Below, one piece after another: positions 27,201-35,378 of a stretch of DNA of 64,000 bases. Source of the DNA: Chryseobacterium tructae (GTDB taxonomy: Bacteria > Bacteroidota > Bacteroidia > Flavobacteriales > Weeksellaceae); assembly GCF_030409875.1 (NCBI RefSeq), contig NZ_JAUFQR010000001.1:310001-374000 (forward strand), read 5' to 3'. Under the pieces are notes generated by a model. That model had not been told where the DNA came from, did no database searches, and saw only the letters and a list, made by a program, of their open reading frames with translations. The position numbers and the translations under genes are program-made. Each line of letters opens with the position of its first letter. Positions within the stretch are counted from its first letter, which is position 1.

Positions 27201-30106
27201 TTTGGAATATTGAGACAAGGAATCCTGAAATGGATAATGCTGTTGTAAAATCTACCTATGGTGGTATCAATAAATTTTTAATTGAAAATACAACCCTCAA
27301 TAAAAGGTTTAATAAAGGAAATCATCAGTATCTTATTATGCCAGTGGAAGAGAGCTCCAAAGACAATCTTAAAGATGTTGTTATCAATAAAAAATATGAT
27401 TATGATGAAGCTGATGATCTAAAATTAAAAAATGCAAGTACAGATTATAATGGAATTGGATATTCTGTTTCAAAATATACTTACAAACCAGAATTCTCTA
27501 ATGGAGATCATTATTTCTATGGGAAGATAGCATCTGTTGAAAATATAGTTTCTAAAGATGGGTTGTCATTTTCTAGTAAAGAAGAATCTGATTATTTTCC
27601 AAACGGAAATGTTTCAGAGTCTAGAAAATATAGTAACCAGGCTAATATGGCACCTGTTGTTACCTCTTATACTTATGATGGTATTGGTAATCTGAAAACT
27701 CAAACGCTGTCTACCTCTGGAGTTATTCCTCTAATGACTTCATATGAGTATGAAGGAACCAATCGTTATATAAATAAAACAATAACTCCTGACGGATTAT
27801 TCTCCACAGCAAATGTCAATACTTTTGGGCGTATTGTTACTGAAGCTTCATCACTAGGGCTAACAACTTCTTATAATTATGATACATGGGGTAACATCAC
27901 GGAAATAACGGATTTTCTGGGAAAGAAAACAAGTATTTGGAAATCTGTTGCAGATGTTTCTACAGGAGGTTTTTATAACCTGCATAAAAAACGAGAAGGA
28001 GGAGTAGAGACAATTGTAACGTTTGATAAATTTGACAAAGAAATTCAGACGAAAACTCAGTCAGTAAACAGTAAGTGGGTAGTTCAAAAAACAGGATATG
28101 ATATTTTTGGAAAGAAAATAAAATCATCCGAACCTTTTTTCGAAGGAGAAACCATAAAATGGAATACTGTAGAATATGACGAACTTAACCGTCCTGTAAA
28201 GAACGTTGCATTTACGGGGAAAGTAATCACAACATGTTATGAAAAATTAAAAGTCACAGTAGATGATGGGTATAAAAAAACATCTAAAACTGTAGATGCT
28301 ATGGGGCATGTGATAAGGCAACAGGATCATGGGGGCGTTTTAACATATTCTTATTACCCAAATGGAGCTTTGAAAGAAACTAATTATGAAGGGATCAAAA
28401 CTAGTTTTGAAATTGATGCATGGGGAAATAAAACTAAAATTAAAGATCCCTCGGCAGGAACATTTACTTATGAATATGATAATTTAAGCCGGGTTACTAA
28501 AGAAACAACCCCAAAGGGGTACACCTTGTATACGTATGACGATTTAGGAAGGCCTCTTACTGAAAATACCTACGGAAATACCGCTGCTGAGAATACCAAT
28601 ATAGAGAAAAAATACACCTATAGTGGGCAGACAAAACTTCCTGAAACCATTACGGGAACAAGTAATGGGAATACATTTACCTATACCACTTATTATGATC
28701 AATATTTCAGAATAAAAGGGAAAAAGGAAGAAACTCCTGCTTTTACTTATACATCTTCTACTGTATTTGATGCATTGGGCAGAGCTGATACTGTAGATAT
28801 TGCTACTACATTTTCAGGATATAATTCCTCTTCATCTGTAAAAAATGTATATGATAGCAATGGTATATTGATCCAGCAAAACGATGCTGTAAAAAATACC
28901 ATGATCTGGCATATCTCCTCGGCCAGTGCGAAAGGTCAGACGACACAGATGGAATACGGTAATGGCTATAGCATTACCAATCAATATAATCCAAATGATT
29001 TTTCTCTGACTCAGATAAAACACCGAAATACTAGTAGTGGAGCATCTGTTCTGGATATAGATTACAATTATGATGTAAATAAAGGAGTCCTGAACTGGCG
29101 TAGAAACAATACTTTTGATAAAAAAGAAGATTTTACCTATGACAAACTTAATCGTCTTCTTACAGAGGCTGTAAATGGAGTCTTATCGAATGAATATACA
29201 TATGACAAAAGAGGAAGAATTACTTCCAATACAGAATTAGGAAAATATAATTATAATGAAACAGATTATAAACTGCAAAGTATAGATTTTAATACTGCGG
29301 GGCAGAATGTAAGTGCTCAGAGAGGATTTGCTTCCATAGCTTATAATGCATTCAAAGCACCAATTAATATTAACCTTCCAGGAAAAGAAGACTTGCGTTT
29401 TGAATATAATATTCTCAAAACCAGATATTCAATGTTTTCTACTATCTCAAGGAAACAAAAGTTTTATACATCTGATTTTGCGGTAGAATTTACAAAGGTT
29501 TCAAATAAAGGGGGGGGAACGGCTGAAATAACAACCTATTTGACAGGTGATCCTTATTCTGCCAATTATATAAAGAAAGATTATATAATGTTAGGCGCTT
29601 CCATCGATAGTTCTGAAAATTATTTTTTACACAGGGATAATCTCGGAAGTATTCTTGCTATAACGAAAGCTGACGGAACAGCAGTGGAGAAACGCTTTTT
29701 TGATGCCTGGGGAAATCTAAAAGCATTAGTGAATGAAGATGGTGAGGTAACTACAGACGCAGTACAGCTGGCTTCAGGAAACTTATTTTTAGATAGAGGT
29801 TATACAGGGCACGAGCACTTATGGAAGACAGGGCTTATCAATATGAATGCCCGTCTTTATGATCCTGTTCTCAGGAAGTTTTTGAGCCCGGATAATCTTG
29901 TTCAGGATCCTTTCAATACGCAGAGTTATGACAGGTTTGGATATGTTTATAATAATCCTTTATTATATGTAGATGTAGATGGAAATGAATTTATATCTTT
30001 AGGAGTCGCTGTTATTATTGGAGTCGCTGTTGCTATAACAACAAAGGCCATTATGAACATGATTAATGGGATACCATTCTGGTACGGAATGGGAAAGCAG
30101 CTCTGA
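24290..30106 (+). CDS. SpvB/RHS-repeat polymorphic toxin carrier (body)
   Basis: Signal peptide in residues 1-26 (YSVLLFFISYITAFSQ). A SpvB-like N-terminal domain follows (YILPIEVFKGLNNFQPNVAL and GQAGWGWNIVGLSTI). FG-GAP/VCBS Asp loops lie near 502 (FNNDGLIDFLII), 561 (FDGDGLPELLVV), 614 (FNGDGLTDFI) and 719 (FNNDGRSDII). YD/RHS repeats cover about 1120-1650 (YTYDGIGNLKTQT, YEYDNLSRVTKETT, YTYDDLGRPLTEN). The core comes at about 1782-1890 (RDNLGSILAITKADGT, GLINMNARLYDPVLRKFLSP). The frame ends at 30106 only because AAA at 30094-30096 should be AAAA: adding one A continues straight into the tip encoded from 30106, giving about 2252 residues in all. Such proteins enclose and release a C-terminal toxin. 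Confidence 0.9.
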   Translation: MVISQTVQLKIYSVLLFFISYITAFSQENKTIEIPLKYSTAGYAENNSSKGGSTSGKIVLDVLAPSVQAEMGTSETGALTYILPIEVFKGLNNFQPNVALAYNSQSSNGQAGWGWNIVGLSTITMGGKSKEIDGITIGTQYDGKDPYYLDGQRLLKINETTFATEKFSKVKITKPTSGEYQFIVQYTDGKIAKYKELISQQFYISTITDAFNNEIHYSYQVENNVPVVTKISYGGNDIGSDKYFVNFLYKARKRNIQIFRKGISYLTNKVLYEINTSSSDVAVYRKYSLSHDYIEDNSVERLRSVIVSNENGEKLKPLNFNYNTVTQGVIAWGANRWDGINGGATGLGSVTLGNFTKDKYPYPVFQVRHANGYDISDGGTFYGNIDVGTNNSGTSLFSGRVLDLNNRITEKDQLIVVNESSIGNGDYNNPNAGINQQLKDQVVFGIKNIVTGDLRKVSVPVKGGLVEVQNYIAPDPYDPYSQGSYETSYTRDETRREYVQADFNNDGLIDFLIIEPKNLNRGNRIYLAEIGKQNSSTAIDLNPVILSETLPFHGKDIYPVEFDGDGLPELLVVDKYNAKYSVYKINFGTNNLDTLVSNEQLYNFGSKTPLLFGDFNGDGLTDFITPQTVYEIPEDDNSGIKMGDTYYRMQTEGLLWWKYTGNGATFIKNQEDYTEQKIAYLKPSQNNYIKRTTFWQKFWNGQPDSYEFTRYATNNIIITDFNNDGRSDIITINKIGKIKYNVDGKLYGAPVHNLSNTLLRRASALRIEEFYSSLTNRVNFYENKNLQGGTFKQLSTFSIESHEISPLSLITSASSFNYLNIFRAGIDIFDPIVRENRFIGISNDNFLEKQIQEVNNGSSILQKISYESMDFFEGAEANINSAKIAYYYKPQEQLKYPYLVHKANPMLYLVNKIHTVFDDKILTKEYRYENGIQHLEGKGFRGFQKTYASDAYESELKNGKYINKNPVKAVFWNIETRNPEMDNAVVKSTYGGINKFLIENTTLNKRFNKGNHQYLIMPVEESSKDNLKDVVINKKYDYDEADDLKLKNASTDYNGIGYSVSKYTYKPEFSNGDHYFYGKIASVENIVSKDGLSFSSKEESDYFPNGNVSESRKYSNQANMAPVVTSYTYDGIGNLKTQTLSTSGVIPLMTSYEYEGTNRYINKTITPDGLFSTANVNTFGRIVTEASSLGLTTSYNYDTWGNITEITDFLGKKTSIWKSVADVSTGGFYNLHKKREGGVETIVTFDKFDKEIQTKTQSVNSKWVVQKTGYDIFGKKIKSSEPFFEGETIKWNTVEYDELNRPVKNVAFTGKVITTCYEKLKVTVDDGYKKTSKTVDAMGHVIRQQDHGGVLTYSYYPNGALKETNYEGIKTSFEIDAWGNKTKIKDPSAGTFTYEYDNLSRVTKETTPKGYTLYTYDDLGRPLTENTYGNTAAENTNIEKKYTYSGQTKLPETITGTSNGNTFTYTTYYDQYFRIKGKKEETPAFTYTSSTVFDALGRADTVDIATTFSGYNSSSSVKNVYDSNGILIQQNDAVKNTMIWHISSASAKGQTTQMEYGNGYSITNQYNPNDFSLTQIKHRNTSSGASVLDIDYNYDVNKGVLNWRRNNTFDKKEDFTYDKLNRLLTEAVNGVLSNEYTYDKRGRITSNTELGKYNYNETDYKLQSIDFNTAGQNVSAQRGFASIAYNAFKAPININLPGKEDLRFEYNILKTRYSMFSTISRKQKFYTSDFAVEFTKVSNKGGGTAEITTYLTGDPYSANYIKKDYIMLGASIDSSENYFLHRDNLGSILAITKADGTAVEKRFFDAWGNLKALVNEDGEVTTDAVQLASGNLFLDRGYTGHEHLWKTGLINMNARLYDPVLRKFLSPDNLVQDPFNTQSYDRFGYVYNNPLLYVDVDGNEFISLGVAVIIGVAVAITTKAIMNMINGIPFWYGMGKQL

Positions 30107-31047
30107 TGGGAGGCGTTTCAGGGGCTATTAGTTTTGGAATAGGATCAGCTGCTACCTCTACTTTTGGAACGATTGTGAGCGTAGGAAAGGCTCTTTTTGA
30201 AGCCGGAGCTCATGCTTTAACCAGTGGAGTAATGGCTTCTATAGGAGGTGAGTTTGGAGGAGCCGCTTTTATGAGCGGAGCGATTTCTTCCTTAATGTCT
30301 AGTGGAATACAGGCTTTAGGTACTAATTTTGGATTAAGTAAAACATCAAATAAGACTGTTTATAATAATTTTGGAAAAGAATATATGAAAGCAGTTATGG
30401 TTACTACCGGAGGACTAAGTGGCGGTATTTCTTCTACCATTGCAGGTGGTAATTTTTGGGATGGGTTTAAACAAGGATTAATCACTAGTGGACTAAATCA
30501 CTTTGGACATTTAGCAGGTGAAGCAATAGAGTATAAAAATAGGCTGGCAGGATTTTTAGTAAAAAATAAAATTATGCCTTATGACCCTGCTACAATAGAA
30601 AGTTTAAAGAAAATAATAGCATTATTTACAACAGATGGACAATGGGTAAAGGTTGCAGATGAGAAAACATTAGCGGATTGGTCAGAAGGATACCTAAAAT
30701 CTATTGTTGATAACAATAAATTATTAGATCTGATCATAAATAATACTGTCCGTAATTCTCCTGCTTGGGGAATAACGAATCCTATTAATGGGAAAATTAT
30801 ACTAGCACCAAGACTATTGGACAACATAGAGGATAATTTTACAGCTGCATCTGTAATTATTCATGAACAGGATCATTACTGTAATTTCCAAATGGGGCTT
30901 TTGCAAGGAAATAGCTACATTGCACAAGAAATGAATGAATTATCCGCATATAATGCTGCTGCTCAATGGACTGGTTTTATGGAAAAACAAGGGTATGTAC
31001 ATGCACAGAACGTTGCTTGGTTTTTCTTTAATTTGTTACATCATTAA
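30106..31047 (+). CDS. C-terminal toxin tip of the RHS protein: HExxH metallopeptidase
   Basis: Probably the 3' part of the RHS gene (see the body entry); read alone it is 313 residues from the ATG at 30106. A glycine/alanine-rich linker is followed by the pre-toxin segment TVYNNFGKEYMKAVMVTTGG and FWDGFKQGLITSGLNHFGHL. The toxin domain contains IIHEQDHYCNF, a zinc-binding HExxH, and a downstream ELSAYNAAAQW whose Glu, about 29 residues later, is a candidate third ligand. A predicted immunity gene starts 11 bp later. Proteolytic toxicity is inferred from motif and context, not shown. Confidence 0.78.
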   Translation: MGGVSGAISFGIGSAATSTFGTIVSVGKALFEAGAHALTSGVMASIGGEFGGAAFMSGAISSLMSSGIQALGTNFGLSKTSNKTVYNNFGKEYMKAVMVTTGGLSGGISSTIAGGNFWDGFKQGLITSGLNHFGHLAGEAIEYKNRLAGFLVKNKIMPYDPATIESLKKIIALFTTDGQWVKVADEKTLADWSEGYLKSIVDNNKLLDLIINNTVRNSPAWGITNPINGKIILAPRLLDNIEDNFTAASVIIHEQDHYCNFQMGLLQGNSYIAQEMNELSAYNAAAQWTGFMEKQGYVHAQNVAWFFFNLLHH

Positions 31048-31058
31048 TTTATAGAATT

Positions 31059-31589
31059 ATGAGAAAAATATTTTTATTACCATTTTGTTTTTTATTTATC
31101 TTTTGTTCTAACCAAATGAAAATAAACAAAAGCAAAGATGTTGATATTTGTTTTCCACAGAATAATTTATCAACAAAAGATACGGGGAGTATTATTAAAG
31201 AAACAATAAAAAATAATACAAACAATACATACATTATTGATCCATATGGCTTTTATGGACAGTCCTATGTGTTGGAAAATGGAAAAATCATAGAGCCATA
31301 CATGAATGCTGTACAAGGTTATGTATCTAAAGATGATAGGCTATGTCATGAATTATTAGTTATACTGAAGCCTTTCCAGACTATACAGCAATCGGTGAAT
31401 TACAATGTAAATAATAGAGGTATTTATAAATATTCAAAAGGTAGTGAATATTTTGAAGTTACTAATTCTGTTCATAACAAAAAAACTGTAACATTGTTAG
31501 GTTGTGAAAAATATATTGAAGAACTAGAGTCTAAAGGATATAAAGTATTAGAAGATAGTATTGTTGCAAAAATTCCCTTAGTTCCGTAA
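31059..31589 (+). CDS. immunity-candidate lipoprotein, copy A
   Basis: A 176-residue predicted lipoprotein: MRKIFLLPFCFLFIFC has a lipobox ending F-I-F-C at residue 16. A middle segment KNNTNNTYIIDPYGFYG and the end EDSIVAKIPLVP are shared with the copies at 32388 and 36712. It follows the RHS toxin tip by 11 bp, the position of a cognate immunity gene. Lipidation would place it in the periplasm, where a metallopeptidase toxin entering the cell could be bound. No domain name is assigned. The 73 bp after its stop remain open in the same frame into the next orphan tip. Confidence 0.72.
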   Translation: MRKIFLLPFCFLFIFCSNQMKINKSKDVDICFPQNNLSTKDTGSIIKETIKNNTNNTYIIDPYGFYGQSYVLENGKIIEPYMNAVQGYVSKDDRLCHELLVILKPFQTIQQSVNYNVNNRGIYKYSKGSEYFEVTNSVHNKKTVTLLGCEKYIEELESKGYKVLEDSIVAKIPLVP

Positions 31590-31652
31590 TTTATAATCCA
31601 GAAATCATCGTTTTGTCTTCATAATATTACTTTTCAGCAAAACAAAGTTTTA

Positions 31653-32378
31653 AATTTTGGTTTGAATAAAACATCCAATAAGGCTGTTTATAATAATTTT
31701 GGAAAAGAATATATGAAAGCGGTTATGGTTACTACAGGAGGATTAAGTGGGGGGATTTCTTCTACCATTGCAGGAGGTAATTTTTGGGATGGGTTTAAAC
31801 AAGGATTAATCATTAGTGGACTAAATCACTTTGGACATTTAGCAGGTGAAGCCATAGAGTATAAAAATAGACTACATAAACTTTTGACCGAAAATGGGAT
31901 TATGTCATATGATCCTGCTATTGAAGAAAGTCTAAAAAAAATAATTGCATTATTTACGACTGATGGTCAATGGGTAAAGGTGGCTGATGAAAAAACCTTG
32001 GCTGAATGGTCGGCAGGGTACTTGTCATATAAAATTAACAATGATAAATTATTGGAGCTTCTAATAAATATTCCAGGGCAGGAGACAAGAGTTTCTCTCG
32101 GTATAACTAATCCAATCAATGGAAAAATTATATTGGCACCTAGGTTATTGGATAAAATAGAAGATAACTTTTCAGCAGCCTCAACAATTATTCATGAACA
32201 AGATCATTATTGTAATTTTGTAATGGGACTTTATCAAGGTAATAGTTACATTGCTCAAGAATTGAATGAATTTTCCGCATATAATAAAGCTGCACAATGG
32301 TCAGGCTCTATGGATAAACAGGGATATAGACATGCTGAAAATATTTCATGGTATTTTTTCCAGTTATTAAGACGTTAA
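31653..32378 (+). CDS. orphan RHS toxin tip 1: HEQDH metallopeptidase
   Basis: This cassette restates the tip of the RHS protein without its body. DNA homology to the full-length gene begins at AATTTTGG (30325 there, 31653 here) and includes YNNFGKEYMKAVMVTTGG and FWDGFKQGLIISGLNHFGHL. The toxin domain is similar but not identical: STIIHEQDHYCNFVMGLYQG. No ATG occurs before the pre-toxin segment; the first possible start is TTG at 31662. It therefore may be silent until recombined with the body. An immunity lipoprotein starts 9 bp later. Roughly three quarters of the residues appear identical to the main tip by eye. Confidence 0.75.
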   Translation, partial: NFGLNKTSNKAVYNNFGKEYMKAVMVTTGGLSGGISSTIAGGNFWDGFKQGLIISGLNHFGHLAGEAIEYKNRLHKLLTENGIMSYDPAIEESLKKIIALFTTDGQWVKVADEKTLAEWSAGYLSYKINNDKLLELLINIPGQETRVSLGITNPINGKIILAPRLLDKIEDNFSAASTIIHEQDHYCNFVMGLYQGNSYIAQELNEFSAYNKAAQWSGSMDKQGYRHAENISWYFFQLLRR

Positions 32379-32387
32379 ATTAAAATT

Positions 32388-32918
32388 ATGAGAAAAATAT
32401 TTTTATTACCATTTTGTTTTTTATTTATCTTTTGTTCTAACCAAATGAAGCTAAATAAAGGAAAAGAGATCGATATATTTTTAAAAGAAGGGATATATAA
32501 TCTTAATGTTGAGAATAAAATAAAGTATAATATTGTAAATAATACAAACAATTTCTATATCATCGATCCCAATGGATTTTACGGCTCATCATATACTTTA
32601 GAAGATGGAGAAAAGATAATTCCAATTAAATACTTCAGTAAGGGATATTATAACCGTTTTAATGATAATGATTGCAAAAAAGATTTGATTATTTTAAAGC
32701 CTAAAGAATCTAAAAATGTTGCATTAAGTTTAAATGGAGATGATAATAGTTTATATAATTATACAAAAGGGAGGGTATATGCATATCATGTGAGCTCTCT
32801 TCATAATAAATACAATGCTACAGTTTTTGGTTGTAATCAATATATAGATAATTTAGAAAAAAAAGGCTACAAAGTACTACAAGATAGTATTGTTGCTAAA
32901 ATACCTATAATTCCTTAA
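32388..32918 (+). CDS. immunity-candidate lipoprotein, copy B
   Basis: A 176-residue lipoprotein whose first 20 or so residues match copy A at 31059 almost exactly, including the DNA of the signal peptide. The mature part differs: KNVALSLNGDDNSLYNY and SSLHNKYNATVFGC. The end QDSIVAKIPIIP is again shared. It follows orphan tip 1 by 9 bp and is its probable partner. A strong terminator lies 73 bp beyond its stop. Divergence in the middle and conservation at both ends suggests specificity resides in the middle (inference). Confidence 0.72.
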   Translation: MRKIFLLPFCFLFIFCSNQMKLNKGKEIDIFLKEGIYNLNVENKIKYNIVNNTNNFYIIDPNGFYGSSYTLEDGEKIIPIKYFSKGYYNRFNDNDCKKDLIILKPKESKNVALSLNGDDNSLYNYTKGRVYAYHVSSLHNKYNATVFGCNQYIDNLEKKGYKVLQDSIVAKIPIIP

Positions 32919-32990
32919 TTGTAATATTTTGATAATTATTTGTGATTTCATAATAAAGATAAAATATATTAATAAGAGTTTGAAATAAAC

Positions 32991-33032
32991 AAAAAAATTA
33001 CACCACTACGAAAGTAGTGGTGTGATTTTTTG
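32991..33032 (+). terminator. strong terminator inside the toxin array
   Basis: ACACCACTAC-GAAA-GTAGTGGTGT forms a perfect 10-bp stem with a GNRA tetraloop; A7 precedes and TTTTTT follows. It separates the first two toxin/immunity units from the rest of the array. Confidence 0.9.
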
Positions 33033-33370
33033 GAGATTGCCAAATGGAATACAGAGTTTCTGGAATTATATGGAGTCTAGAGCATATATGGAAGAAGCAA
33101 AGTGGAATGGGAGATACATCAATGATATAGGGCAAAATCATATTATGAATTCAATGCAAGTAATGAGCGGATTTTTATAGATATACATTAAACTACTATG
33201 GAGAAAGTCGAACAAACAGACCAAAAACGCTGCAAATAATGGAGTATTTTGCACATGCTGGAGCAGACCATATATCAGGTATTTCACTAAAGGACTCGGA
33301 TGCTACTACTTATTTTAATAGTGTGAAAAATGATGCATTTAAACTGTTTTTTAATTTCGTTTTTAAATAA
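33031..33370 (+). pseudogene. degenerate orphan toxin-tip fragment
   Basis: Two frames look coding and join if one T is removed from the TTTTT at 33172-33176: NGIQSFWNYMESRAYMEEAK and WNGRYINDIGQNHIMNSM read before it, and NYYGESRTNRPKTLQIMEYF and ADHISGISLKDSDATTYFN after it. It ends with TAA at 33368-33370, 5 bp before the next immunity gene. There is no start codon, no pre-toxin segment and no HExxH. It is best read as the 3' remnant of a different RHS tip. Confidence 0.6.
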
Positions 33371-33375
33371 TTATC

Positions 33376-33969
33376 ATGAGAATAGCTGTTATATTTCTTT
33401 TTCTTACGATTAATCTTTTTGGACAGAAAATCAAAGTTATCAACATTCAAAAAGATTCAATTTATATATCTGTAGAAAATAATACAAATAAAGATATGGT
33501 GATTTATCCAAGTTCATTTATTTTAAACTCATCCTTATTAAATGAGAAAGGAAAAATTTTATATTCTGAGTTAGTACATATTGAAAATCCTAAAAATCGT
33601 GCATATTTTAAGTCTATAGACTATAAAGAAGAAGTTGATGCCATAAAAGATCAATATAGTCCGAAAGAGAATGATGCTGTTTCATTTTGGTATATTGACA
33701 AAAATAAAGTCATTATCCCTAAGCATACTCATAAAAAAATTAGCTTTTTACTGTATGTTTGTCTTTTGGGTGGTTTGCTTGAGAAGGAATATTCTTCTGA
33801 AAAGATTTATATGACAGGGAAAATTAAATTTTTGGCAGAAAATTTTTTTCCAGAAAAGTATAGTAATGAAATAAGAAGCAAAAAACAAATAGTGATTAAA
33901 GATATTAAGTTTTGTAAAATCCCTATTAAGGATTATAATAATTTATTCTGTGATAAAGAATTAGATTGA
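33376..33969 (+). CDS. secreted immunity candidate
   Basis: A 197-residue exported protein with signal peptide MRIAVIFLFLTINLFGQ. The mature part starts VENNTNKDMVIYPSSFI, which echoes the NNTNNTYIIDP start of the lipoprotein family and ENNTDVKYIFYPPSFV at 38007. It also has IPKHTHKKISFLLYVC. It lies 5 bp after the degenerate tip, where an immunity gene would be expected. Not lipidated as far as can be seen (no Cys at the cleavage site). No named family was recognised. Confidence 0.6.
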   Translation: MRIAVIFLFLTINLFGQKIKVINIQKDSIYISVENNTNKDMVIYPSSFILNSSLLNEKGKILYSELVHIENPKNRAYFKSIDYKEEVDAIKDQYSPKENDAVSFWYIDKNKVIIPKHTHKKISFLLYVCLLGGLLEKEYSSEKIYMTGKIKFLAENFFPEKYSNEIRSKKQIVIKDIKFCKIPIKDYNNLFCDKELD

Positions 33970-34123
33970 TCTGTAGATCATTTTTCATTACAATTATAGA
34001 TTTATAGTTTTTCCTTTGTAATTAAATTATTATTAACTGATACTATAATTATTCTACAGCATTTGAAAACAAATATTATTGGATGTTTTTTGATTTATCA
34101 CATTTCATTAAAACATAATTTTA

Positions 34124-34847
34124 AATTTTGGACTTTATAAAATAACAAATAAGACTGTTTATAATAATTTCGGAAAAGAATATATAAAAGCAATTATATT
34201 TGCTACTGGAGGATTCCGTGACAGCATTTCTTCTACAATTGCAGGTGGAAATTTTTGGAATGGGTTTAAACAAGGGATTATTACAAGTGGGTTGAATCAC
34301 GTGGCGCATTTAACCACAGAGTTTATTCAAAGAGAAACAAGGCAAATTGCTTTACAAACAATCAAAAAAGAGTACCCACGTTTTTATGAGGTTTTAGAAA
34401 AACTGTCACAGTTTTTAGAAGCTAATCCTAAGGTTTTGCAAAATTTAGCAGAAGATACTGGAATGACCAAAGAACAAGTATTAAGCTTTATGAATATTAA
34501 AAGTCCTGAAGGGCAAATAATAAAAGCAGCTCAATTTATATTAAAAGATCCTACGAGGTATAGATTTGGACAAGCGGGATATCCTAATAGTTTTATAAAT
34601 GTTGACTTAATTAAGACCTTTGAAACTTTACAAACTCCAGCATTTATACAAGGAACTTCATTTTTATTAGCAGTAACTGTTTATGCATGAATTTGTTCAT
34701 TGGGGAAGATCATATAATACATTGTCTTCAGATAGACCGAATGAGGAAGATTATGGCTCTTATTGGGAGAATAGAACATTTGGTATAGTGACTAGTAGAA
34801 ATCAGGCAACAATTAAACTATCTTATCAATATGGTTGGAAATTTTAA
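34124..34847 (+). pseudogene. orphan RHS toxin tip 2: HEFVH metallopeptidase, one frameshift
   Basis: Starts at TTTTAAATTTTGG like orphan tip 1, and encodes YNNFGKEYIKAIIFATGG and GGNFWNGFKQGIITSGLNHV, the same pre-toxin segment, then an unrelated domain. The first frame ends at TGA near 34690. The next frame (+1) continues with HEFVHWGRSYNT, a zinc-binding HExxH, then GSYWENRTFG to TAA at 34847. The two frames need one base removed or two added close to 34680-34690, so this differs from the A/T-run losses seen elsewhere. The usual ATG of the pre-toxin segment is ATA here. Its end overlaps the next immunity start by 17 bp. Confidence 0.65.
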
Positions 34848-35370
34848 ATTACTATTATTATTCATAATAAGTTTATCATGCTCTCCAGTTAATAAGAATT
34901 TGGGAGAAGAAATAATTAGTCAGAATTTTGATTGTTTTTTGAATGATATTCCCGAATTTCTTTCAAAAGAAACTCCAGATGGAATTATCCCAATTATTGT
35001 AAGCGATAGTATTACTACAAATAATTTTATTATTAATTATTGTCAGGATGTATGCTTTGATAAAATTAATGTGGAAGGATTTAAAATTGATAATAAAACA
35101 GCTTACAATAATTTTATAATAAAGAAAATTCCAAAACAAGATAGATATTCTAAAATATTTTTAGTGAATGATTATAAAAGTTTAAAATTAAAAAAATATA
35201 TAGCTCTTAATTTTTATAATTTTTATATCAATAATGATTGTACCAAAGCTTTTATAATAGTCGAAAAGAATGAAGTCGAAAGCAAGTGGGGAAAAACAGA
35301 AGTTTATTTTTTTAATAAAGAAAAAGGCAAATGGAAATTTTATAAAAAAGAATTGTTGTTGATTGGATAG
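34831..35370 (+). CDS. immunity-candidate lipoprotein of orphan tip 2
   Basis: A 179-residue predicted lipoprotein: KLLLLFIISLSC gives a lipobox at about residue 17. The mature protein is Lys/Asn/Tyr-rich and has TEVYFFNKEKGKWKFYKKE near the end, a beta-strand-rich pattern. No homologue was recognised among the other immunity genes here. Its start lies inside the 3' end of orphan tip 2, as is usual for toxin-immunity pairs. Only the last base of the stop separates it from the start of orphan tip 3 homology. Confidence 0.6.
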   Translation: MVGNFKLLLLFIISLSCSPVNKNLGEEIISQNFDCFLNDIPEFLSKETPDGIIPIIVSDSITTNNFIINYCQDVCFDKINVEGFKIDNKTAYNNFIIKKIPKQDRYSKIFLVNDYKSLKLKKYIALNFYNFYINNDCTKAFIIVEKNEVESKWGKTEVYFFNKEKGKWKFYKKELLLIG

Positions 35371-35378
35371 TAGGTGGG

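Noticed and set aside
33001..33030. CRISPR-like or attachment-site palindrome at CACCACTAC
   Set aside because: Single copy, with A run before and T run after: an intrinsic terminator explains it.
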